Below are positions 1 to 5,715 of a stretch of DNA of 10,430 nucleotides, one piece after another. Under the pieces are notes generated by a model. It was not told the origin of the DNA, made no database searches, and worked only from the letters and a program-made list of their open reading frames with translations. Position 1 is the stretch's first letter; the number at the start of each line of letters is the position of its first letter. The position numbers were made by a program, and so were the translations under genes. Origin of the DNA: Phycisphaerae bacterium (GTDB lineage: Bacteria; Planctomycetota; Phycisphaerae; Phycisphaerales; SM1A02). The stretch spans positions 1 to 10,430 of the forward strand of contig VGXJ01000041.1 of assembly GCA_016873375.1 (NCBI GenBank). The letters are read 5' to 3'.

Positions 1-1775
1 AATGCGACATGGTTCGATTGCAGCGACGGCTGGTTCATGTGCTCATCGGCCTTGGCCGCAGCGAGTTCCGCAGCAGCGATCGCGGCTTCGATGCCGTCGT
101 ATTCGCGCTGATCGTTGTACGAGAGCTTCTTGCGCTGCGGCTGGGTCGGCGCGCTCCCGGCAGCCGGACGCGGCGCTGCAGCCCGCGGATCAAGCGCCTC
201 GGCTGCCGCTTCGAACGACTTGAGCGCGCGAAGCGCCTGCTCAAGATCCGCGACCTGCGCCGACTGGCCACCGGGGCCGCCGAGCACGATCACCTGGGTC
301 GCGAGCCGCTCGAGCATCGCGCGATCGTGCGTGACCAGGAGCACCGGGCCGTCGAACTCCTCGATCGACTGCTCGAGCACGCCAAGCGTGGGCAGGTCGA
401 GGTCATTGGTGGGCTCGTCGAGCACGAGCACATCGGCCGGCTCGAGCATCATGCGCGCGATGTGGGCTCGCGCAAGCTCCCCGCCGGAGAGCCGCGAGAC
501 CTGTTGCAGCAGCTGGTCATCATCGAAGAGGAAACGACGCGACCAGGCCGTGATGTGCATCTCGCCATCGCGAAAGCGCACCTTGTCGCCGACCGGGCAG
601 ATCGCGTCCTTGAGCGTCATCGTGCCGTCGAGCTCCGCGCGCTGCTGCGAGAGCGTGACCACGCGCGGGGCTGGATCGGCTCGGCCGACCGTCCCGGAAT
701 CAGGCATGCGCTCACCCGTCAGCGTGCGCAGGAGCGTGGTCTTGCCGGAGCCGTTGGGGCCCATGACCGCGATGCAGTCGCCTGGCACGAGTTCGACATC
801 GAGCCCCGTGAAGAGGGTGCGGCCACCGAGCGCGACCGAGATGCCCTCGGCCCACATCAAACGACGCGTGCGGCGCCCGCTGCCGGTGAAGTCCACGCGC
901 GCTCCGCCCGATGCGGCGGCGGCATTCCGCTTCGCAAGCTCGGCCAGCTGATCGCGACGATCTGCGCTGTCGTCGATGCGCCCCTTGGCCTTCGTGCGTC
1001 GTGCTTGCGCACCGCGACCAAGCCAAGCGTTGTCGATCCGGACTTCGTTGGCGAGCGAGGCCTGCGCCCGCGCCTGCGCCTCGAGGAACTCGGTCTTGCG
1101 ACGCGCGAACTCATCGACACCGCCGTCCGCGATGAAGACGCCGCCGGGATACGCGCGCGACAGCTCGCCCACGCGGGTGGCCACGCGCTCGAGGAAGACA
1201 CGATCATGCGTGACGAAGACGCTTGTTCCGGCGCGGATGTCCTGCGCACCCTTCACGAGGAACCGTTCGAGCCATTCGAGGCCCTCGACATCGAGGTGGT
1301 TGGTCGGTTCATCGAGCAGGAGCAGATCCGGCGTGCCGCCAGCTCGCGCGAGGCCCGCCGCGATCGAGCAGCGCTTGCGCCAGCCGCCGGAGAGCGTGGA
1401 GAGCGGAGCATCCATCCGCTCTTCCTCGAAGCCGATCTTGCCCAGGACGACCCCGGCCAGGACCAGCGCCTCGTGTTCATCGCCATGGCAGCGTGCGCAC
1501 TCGATCGCCGCCGCAGCCACGGCCTGGCGCGCAGTCTGCCCATCGGGGAAGTCATCGCGCTGCGGCACATACACGCTCACGATGCCGCGCGGCGTGCGCA
1601 CCGAGCCCGAGTCGGGGTCCTCGCGCGCGGCGAGCATGCGCAGCAGCGTGCTCTTGCCAGCGCCGTTGGGGCCGATGAGCGCCAGCCGGTCACCCTCGGC
1701 GATCGACAGCGATACGCCCCTGAAGAGCGTGCGCATGCCGTGCGATTTCGCGAGGTCAGTTGCGGTCAGGAGCAT
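1..1775 (-). CDS. uup: ABC-F family ATPase, Uup type (3' end beyond window)
   Basis: Cytoplasmic ABC-F protein with two ATPase domains and no membrane part. ABC-F proteins act on ribosomes, and Uup is also linked to DNA transposon stability and 50S assembly (family knowledge). Reading the minus strand from 1775 gives 591 uninterrupted codons to the window edge. Domain 1 has Walker A GPNGAGKST (35-43), LSGG (128-131) and LLLLDEPTNHLD (151-162). The linker holds WLGRGAQARRTKAKGR (251-266), close to the Uup linker. Domain 2 has GPNGSGKTT (339-347), LSGG (429-432) and VLDEPTNDLD (451-460). A Pro/Ala linker (about 530-548) leads to KKLSYNDQREYD (549-560), the start of the Uup C-terminal coiled-coil domain, which is cut off here. 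The start overlaps the upstream serine-hydrolase gene by 20 bases. An in-frame ATG at 1802 is an alternative, but MLLTATDLAKSHG is the usual ABC-F beginning. No clear ribosome-binding site is seen, so translation may be coupled. Confidence 0.93.
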   Translation of the reverse strand, partial: MLLTATDLAKSHGMRTLFRGVSLSIAEGDRLALIGPNGAGKSTLLRMLAAREDPDSGSVRTPRGIVSVYVPQRDDFPDGQTARQAVAAAAIECARCHGDEHEALVLAGVVLGKIGFEEERMDAPLSTLSGGWRKRCSIAAGLARAGGTPDLLLLDEPTNHLDVEGLEWLERFLVKGAQDIRAGTSVFVTHDRVFLERVATRVGELSRAYPGGVFIADGGVDEFARRKTEFLEAQARAQASLANEVRIDNAWLGRGAQARRTKAKGRIDDSADRRDQLAELAKRNAAAASGGARVDFTGSGRRTRRLMWAEGISVALGGRTLFTGLDVELVPGDCIAVMGPNGSGKTTLLRTLTGERMPDSGTVGRADPAPRVVTLSQQRAELDGTMTLKDAICPVGDKVRFRDGEMHITAWSRRFLFDDDQLLQQVSRLSGGELARAHIARMMLEPADVLVLDEPTNDLDLPTLGVLEQSIEEFDGPVLLVTHDRAMLERLATQVIVLGGPGGQSAQVADLEQALRALKSFEAAAEALDPRAAAPRPAAGSAPTQPQRKKLSYNDQREYDGIEAAIAAAELAAAKADEHMNQPSLQSNHVA

Positions 1776-3141
1776 CGGGGCCGCGCACGGTACCGCGGCC
1801 ATCGATGCCCAGCACCAGCTTCAGGAACTGCGTGTCGTTGAAGTTGACGCCCTTCTGGTTCATCTCGGCGAGCCGCACGATGACGAGCCCGTGCTCTGGA
1901 AGGATGAAGAGCCGCTGCTTGCCCGCGCCGGCAGCCATCACGGCCTTCACCGGCGTGCCGTTGGCATCGAGGATCGTGGCGGTCTGGCCTGCCGCGAAAT
2001 CAGCAAGACCAGGCTGCTCGCCGCGACCGAGTCGCTTGCGCATGCGGCCGCCCTCGCTGCCACCAACATTGGCCACGGAGCCATCGGGGCCGGTCAGCAG
2101 CCACCATGTCAGCCCATACTGGGGATTGACGCGACTGCCGATGAAGCACTGCTCCAGTGCATCACGGTCGATGACGGGCGTCCATGCTGCTCCAGCCTCT
2201 GATCGCACGGCGCACCCGCGTCGCACGAACTCGCCCCACTGCGCCCACTCGCGTGCGGTGAGGTGGGCACCACCCGGCAGGTTGGGGTTGCCCTGCTGGT
2301 CCAGCGCGAAGCGCGTCTTGGCAAACTCGAGGCCCGCAGGCTTGAGGACGCGCGCGTGCATGTAGTCCCAGTAGTTGCGCTCTGGCCGTGAGCTCGCGGC
2401 GAGCTTGCGGGTGAGGAACTCGCCCCATGCGTAGAAGTGCGATGGCCCGTACCGGAAGGTGCGCCCCGGCTCGGCCGTGACCGGCACCTTCACGACGGCG
2501 GCGTACCAATTCTCGGGAGCGCGCTCGCCGGACCTCAGCCGAGATGCCAGGTCGCTCGCGCCGCCAAGGTCCTTGATGCCGTAGCCCTGCCGACCGAGCA
2601 GCTCGCTGTTGGGCTCGAGCCCGCTCGTCAGGCTGAGCAGTTCACGCACCGTGATGCGGCTCGCGCGCGGATCCTTCTTCCACTCCGTGATCGTGTCGCT
2701 CACGAGCTCATCGAGCGTGACCAGCCCATCCGTCACCGCAGCTGCCGCCGTGACGCCGGAGAAACTCTTGGTACCGCTGGCCAACGCATGCGGCCGCTCG
2801 GCCGACCAGCCGTTCGCGTACTGCTCGGCGATCACCACACCATCCTTCATCACGAGCACCGCACGGCCGGAACTCGACTCGCTGTAGGCGATGGCCTTGG
2901 CGATCGCTTCGGCACTCGGTGCTGGCGTGGGAACAGGCTCGGGATTGAGGAAGCGTGGCCGTTCGTTCGGCGCACTCGGAGCCGGAACCGATGGCGGCGT
3001 GCTTGGCGTTGCGGTGGCCGGCGCGGGGCTTCCCGTTGCGGTGGGTGGCAACGACTGCGCCAGCGCTGCACACCCCAACTGGAACAGCAGCGCCGCGGAA
3101 CCGGCAGCACACACAAAGGATCGATGCACGCTCATGGTCAT
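1756..3141 (-). CDS. secreted serine hydrolase, beta-lactamase/NylB-like fold
   Basis: Predicted periplasmic serine hydrolase of the class C beta-lactamase/esterase superfamily; the substrate is unknown. Numbering from the ATG at 3141 (461 aa): signal peptide about 1-29 with an A-L-A/Q cleavage site, Pro/Thr/Ser-rich linker about 31-76, then the catalytic domain. The nucleophile motif is SGTK (122-125, Ser122 and Lys125), followed by ITVRELLSLTSGL (163-175). The second motif appears as YGPS (231-234) instead of plain YxN, inside FRYGPSHFYAWGE. Near the C-terminus AGAGKQRLFILPEHGLVIVRL (404-424) matches the strand usually carrying GGQ and PEhGLVVV. The ATG at 3141 is chosen because GAGG lies 8 bases upstream and the signal peptide follows directly. 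A GTG at 3183 would add 14 charged residues and give a GTGA overlap with the preceding gene. Probably co-transcribed with the Tat oxidoreductase. NylB-like hydrolase, esterase or penicillin-binding-like enzyme are all possible. Confidence 0.88.
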   Translation of the reverse strand: MTMSVHRSFVCAAGSAALLFQLGCAALAQSLPPTATGSPAPATATPSTPPSVPAPSAPNERPRFLNPEPVPTPAPSAEAIAKAIAYSESSSGRAVLVMKDGVVIAEQYANGWSAERPHALASGTKSFSGVTAAAAVTDGLVTLDELVSDTITEWKKDPRASRITVRELLSLTSGLEPNSELLGRQGYGIKDLGGASDLASRLRSGERAPENWYAAVVKVPVTAEPGRTFRYGPSHFYAWGEFLTRKLAASSRPERNYWDYMHARVLKPAGLEFAKTRFALDQQGNPNLPGGAHLTAREWAQWGEFVRRGCAVRSEAGAAWTPVIDRDALEQCFIGSRVNPQYGLTWWLLTGPDGSVANVGGSEGGRMRKRLGRGEQPGLADFAAGQTATILDANGTPVKAVMAAGAGKQRLFILPEHGLVIVRLAEMNQKGVNFNDTQFLKLVLGIDGRGTVRGPDAPDRN

Positions 3142-3149
3142 GGTGATTG

Positions 3150-3153
3150 CCTC
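3150..3153 (-). promoter_or_regulatory. ribosome-binding site deciding the hydrolase start
   Basis: GAGG on the minus strand, 8 bases before the ATG at 3141. It favours 3141 over the GTG at 3183 and over the next ATG at 3135, and it fits the position of the signal peptide. Confidence 0.55.
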
Positions 3154-3179
3154 ATGCCGTGGCCGTCGGACAGCGGGAT

Positions 3180-4526
3180 TCACGCATGCGGCCGCACTGC
3201 GCGGCCACGCAAGGCATTTGCACGCACGCTATGCGGGCCCGTGAACTCTTCACGATCAGGATCCCAGGTCAGCGGCTGTCCGATGGTGTAGCCGATGACC
3301 GCAAGGTGGCAGACCGTGGCGCTTCGATGTCCTGTCTCGGCGGTGCAGATCGGCTCGTGGCCATCCACGATCGCCGTGAGGAAGTCATGCACGTGCGATC
3401 GGTTGCGAGGCAAGCGAACCTCGCCCGGCCCGGGCGGCCGCAGGAGCTCCATCGCCGGATCCGCGCGGCGGTCCTCGCCCTTGTAGGCCTTGAGATACCC
3501 GCGAGCGACTTCAATCGTCCCCTCGGTGCCGATGAAGGTGCAGTCGGTCGGGCCGCCATGCACGAGTTCCACGCCATTGGCGTAGGTCAGCACCAGACCC
3601 GTCAGCGCACCGTCCGCGGGAGGCGTGATCTTCACCGGGCCCGACAGATCCATGCCGAGTGCCCACTGGGCGATGTCGAAGTGGTGGGCGCCGAAGTCAG
3701 CCAGACCGCCGTTGGCGTACTCGGCGTAGTTGCGCCACGCGGGGTAATGAGCATGCATGCCGATCGGGCAGAGCGCGTGGTTGAACCCTCGCCACGCCGC
3801 CTGCCCGAGCCACGCGTCCCAGTCGATGCCCGGCGGCAGCGGCTCCTCGGGGAGTTCACAGGGCTTTGCCATCGAACCCACGCCGGCGAGCACGCGCTTG
3901 ACGGTGCCGATGCGGCCATTGCGAACCGCCTCGGCCGCGGTCGCGAACATGTGATTGAACTCTGAGCGCTGTTGCGACCCCACCTGGAAGGTCACGCCCG
4001 TCGCACGCGCCGCTGCCGCGATCGCACGGCCCTCGGCAAGCGTGAGCGAGAGCGGCTTCTCGCAATACACATGCTTGCCGGCCAGGCATGCAGCGATCGA
4101 TGGCTCGGCGTGCCAATGATCAGGCGTTGCCACCAGGACCGCATCGATGGCAGGATCGGCGACGAGCTCCCGCCACGAGCGTGCTGCCGTGCACACCGTG
4201 CGGCGGCGCTTCTTGTTCACCCGAGCGATGCACTCGTTGCGGCGGACTTCGACGACTTCAGCCACGCTCACGACTTCGACGCCCGGGTGATCCATGAATG
4301 CATTCAGCAGTTCGCTCGCGCGCTTGCCGTACCCGATGATGCCCACATTGATGCGACCCATCGGTCGGCCGGGCGGCGGAAGAGGAACCGGAGCGGGTGC
4401 GGGTGCAGGCGCTGACTGGGAACCTGTCACCGACGGTGCTGAGCAAGCGGCCAGCGCCGGCCCGACAGCGGCGAGCAGGCTTGCGGTGCGGACGAAGTCA
4501 CGACGGTCGGTCGGCAGGTTCGTCAT
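3180..4526 (-). CDS. Tat-exported Gfo/Idh/MocA oxidoreductase, probable lipoprotein
   Basis: NAD(P)-dependent oxidoreductase-family protein (448 aa) predicted to be exported folded, with cofactor bound. The N-terminus has a twin-arginine motif RRDFVR (8-13), a hydrophobic stretch and a lipobox LAAC (25-28), then an Ala/Pro-rich tether (about 38-54). The Rossmann motif is GIIGYGKRA (62-70). ATPDHWHA (133-140) and CEKPLSLT (155-162) follow, with Lys157 the conserved cofactor/catalytic lysine. GGLADFGAHHFDIAQWALG (273-291) carries the usual catalytic-region histidines. Secreted members of this family are common in planctomycetes, and some (GH109) cleave glycosides by an NAD-dependent mechanism; the Tat signal and the ATPDHWHA/CEKPLSLT pattern resemble that group, but the substrate cannot be told from this. 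First gene of the minus-strand unit, starting 37 bp from the divergent sugar-binding-protein gene. A TANNNT hexamer lies 6 bases before the ATG; a GAGG lies 12 bases before it, too far to be a convincing ribosome site. Confidence 0.9.
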   Translation of the reverse strand: MTNLPTDRRDFVRTASLLAAVGPALAACSAPSVTGSQSAPAPAPAPVPLPPPGRPMGRINVGIIGYGKRASELLNAFMDHPGVEVVSVAEVVEVRRNECIARVNKKRRRTVCTAARSWRELVADPAIDAVLVATPDHWHAEPSIAACLAGKHVYCEKPLSLTLAEGRAIAAAARATGVTFQVGSQQRSEFNHMFATAAEAVRNGRIGTVKRVLAGVGSMAKPCELPEEPLPPGIDWDAWLGQAAWRGFNHALCPIGMHAHYPAWRNYAEYANGGLADFGAHHFDIAQWALGMDLSGPVKITPPADGALTGLVLTYANGVELVHGGPTDCTFIGTEGTIEVARGYLKAYKGEDRRADPAMELLRPPGPGEVRLPRNRSHVHDFLTAIVDGHEPICTAETGHRSATVCHLAVIGYTIGQPLTWDPDREEFTGPHSVRANALRGRAVRPHA

Positions 4527-4532
4527 GGGAGC

Positions 4533-4538
4533 AGGCTA
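4533..4538 (-). promoter_or_regulatory. candidate -10 element (TAGCCT) for the minus-strand unit
   Basis: TAGCCT on the minus strand ends 6 bases before the ATG at 4526. If it is a -10 box, transcription would begin at or next to the start codon, giving a leaderless mRNA. No good -35 hexamer is seen at the usual distance, so this rests on the match and its spacing, repeated at two other genes in the window. Confidence 0.4.
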
Positions 4539-4550
4539 CCTCTACTGCGC

Positions 4551-4556
4551 TAGGCT
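4551..4556 (+). promoter_or_regulatory. candidate -10 element (TAGGCT) for the sugar-binding protein
   Basis: TAGGCT ends 7 bases before the ATG at 4564, where a -10 box for a leaderless transcript would lie. There is no Shine-Dalgarno sequence at a usable distance and no clear -35 box. It lies only 12 bases from the opposing candidate element in the same 37-bp divergent gap, so the two promoters would overlap and probably compete for polymerase or share regulation. Confidence 0.4.
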
Positions 4557-4563
4557 GCGCGGC

Positions 4564-5634
4564 ATGACGATCCATCGCACCGTCGCCATCCTCGCCACTG
4601 CCCTCTCGCTGTGCACGGCCATGGCCATCGCCCCCGCTGCCGATCTGGTTGCAGCGCAGAAGGAACGCATCGCCGGCTACGCCAAGCAGCCGATGAAGTC
4701 CCCCCACCTGTCGTTCGTGAGCAATGGCGTTGCCGACTTCTGGACGATCGCCAAGGCCGGCTCGCTCGCCGCAGGCAAGGACCTTGGCTGCGAGGTCACG
4801 GTCGTCTTCCCGGGCGCGGGCCTCAGCGACCAGAAGCGCATGCTTGAGGACCTCGTGATCCGCGGCATCGACGGCGTGTCGGTGAGCCCGATCGATCCCA
4901 AGAACCAGATGGAGGTGCTCAACCAGGTCGCCGAGCAGTCGCTGCTCATCACCAACGACAGCGATGCGCCGGGCTCGGCGCGCCTTTGCTACATCGGCAT
5001 GGACAACTACCTCGCCGGGCGCCAGTGCGGCGAACTCGCCCGCAAGGGCCTGCCGGGCGGCGGCGAGGTGGCCATCTTCATCGGCCGGCTCGAGCAGGAC
5101 AACGCCAAGCGACGCTGGCAGGGCTTCGTCGATGGCCTGCTTGGCCGCAGCACCGATGCCGAACGCCGCGACGACCACACCAAGCCCTTCACCGAAGGGG
5201 GCTACACGATCGTTGGCACATGGACCGACTCCTTCGATCGCGCGAAGGCCAAGGCCAACATCGAAGATGTGATGACGCGCCACCCCAAGCTCGCGCTGGT
5301 CACGGGGCTCTTCGAATACAACTCGGTCCTCGCGGTCGAGGTGTTCCGTCAGGCTGGCCGTGCCGGCCAGATCAAGATCGCCGCGTTCGACGAGGGCGCC
5401 GATGTGCTCGTGGGCATCCGCGAAGGAATCGTGCTCGGCACCGTGGTGCAGGACCCCTACGGCTACGGCTACGAGAGCATCAAGCTGCTTCACGCGCTGA
5501 CGCAGGGCAAGCTCGATGCGATTCCCAAGGACGGCGTGATGAACATCCCGGCGCGCACGATCACGAAGGACAATGTCGATACCTTCTGGTCCGACCTCAA
5601 GGCGAAGCTCGCCGCGGGCAAGGCCGCAAAGTGA
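4564..5634 (+). CDS. periplasmic sugar-binding protein, ribose type (candidate L-fucose binder)
   Basis: Solute-binding component of a class 1 (RbsB-like, Peripla_BP_4) sugar ABC importer, 356 aa. The signal peptide covers about residues 1-26, with an A-P-A-A/D cleavage region. The mature protein shows the family pattern: LSFVSNGVADFW (49-60) in the first strand, GVSVSPIDP (104-112), the hinge/ligand motif TNDSDAP (130-136), YIGMDN (143-148), FDEG (275-278) and QDPYGYGYES (296-305). Asp132/Asp134 and Asp276 lie where such proteins contact sugar hydroxyls (family knowledge). The ATG at 4564 is chosen because the signal peptide begins there; the frame is open back to 4294, but that stretch is antisense to the Tat oxidoreductase. 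Gene order binding protein-ATPase-permease is the usual one. Specificity for L-fucose or a relative is inferred only from the downstream lactonase and dehydratase. A stem-loop follows the stop codon. Confidence 0.92.
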   Translation: MTIHRTVAILATALSLCTAMAIAPAADLVAAQKERIAGYAKQPMKSPHLSFVSNGVADFWTIAKAGSLAAGKDLGCEVTVVFPGAGLSDQKRMLEDLVIRGIDGVSVSPIDPKNQMEVLNQVAEQSLLITNDSDAPGSARLCYIGMDNYLAGRQCGELARKGLPGGGEVAIFIGRLEQDNAKRRWQGFVDGLLGRSTDAERRDDHTKPFTEGGYTIVGTWTDSFDRAKAKANIEDVMTRHPKLALVTGLFEYNSVLAVEVFRQAGRAGQIKIAAFDEGADVLVGIREGIVLGTVVQDPYGYGYESIKLLHALTQGKLDAIPKDGVMNIPARTITKDNVDTFWSDLKAKLAAGKAAK

Positions 5635-5639
5635 TTCAG

Positions 5640-5660
5640 CGGCGGGCTGCAGGCCTGCCG
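5640..5660 (+). terminator. stem-loop after the binding-protein gene (attenuator or mRNA stabiliser)
   Basis: Inverted repeat CGGCGGGC / GGCCTGCCG region: an 8-bp G+C-rich stem with one G-T pair and a TGCAG loop, starting 5 bases after the stop codon at 5634. No T-run follows, so it is not a standard intrinsic terminator. Binding-protein genes often carry such hairpins before the membrane components, where they stabilise the upstream mRNA and lower downstream expression. Confidence 0.5.
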
Positions 5661-5703
5661 TGCTAGCGTCGTGCCGGCGAGGCCGATCGCCACGACCCGC
5701 GGG

Positions 5704-5709
5704 TACAGT
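5704..5709 (+). promoter_or_regulatory. candidate -10 element (TACAGT) for the ATPase gene
   Basis: TACAGT ends 6 bases before the ATG at 5716, which lacks a Shine-Dalgarno site. Position and form match the elements before 4526 and 4564, suggesting a second, leaderless transcript for the ATPase-to-dehydratase genes downstream of the stem-loop. No convincing -35 box is seen. It also supports 5716 as the start instead of the GTG at 5671. Confidence 0.4.
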
Positions 5710-5715
5710 CCGGCC

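Noticed and set aside
1486..1500. CARCH (CxxCH, haem-attachment-like) in the ABC-F protein, residues 93-97
   Set aside because: The protein is cytoplasmic with no export signal, and the motif lies in a variable part of domain 1 before LSGG, so it is probably chance.
9..1841. 610-codon open frame on the plus strand
   Set aside because: It is antisense to the ABC-F gene, whose minus-strand frame has every expected motif. The plus reading is Arg/Ala-rich with no family feature; long antisense frames are common in G+C-rich DNA.
3024..3060. Possible lipobox (QLGC) in the serine-hydrolase signal peptide
   Set aside because: Gln replaces the usual Leu/Val at position -3, and a standard A-L-A/Q signal peptidase I site follows directly, so simple secretion is more likely.
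4380..4420. Short G/C/A-rich near-repeat (gcgggtgcgggtgcagg)
   Set aside because: It encodes the Ala/Pro tether of the Tat oxidoreductase, so the repeat follows from the protein composition.
4294..4563. Upstream extension of the binding-protein frame by 90 codons
   Set aside because: The stretch is antisense to the start of the Tat oxidoreductase, and the signal peptide begins at 4564.
4498..5493. 331-codon open frame on the minus strand, running past the divergent gap
   Set aside because: It lies opposite the binding-protein gene, which has a signal peptide and clear ligand motifs. The antisense frame has no recognisable feature and would cross the shared promoter gap.
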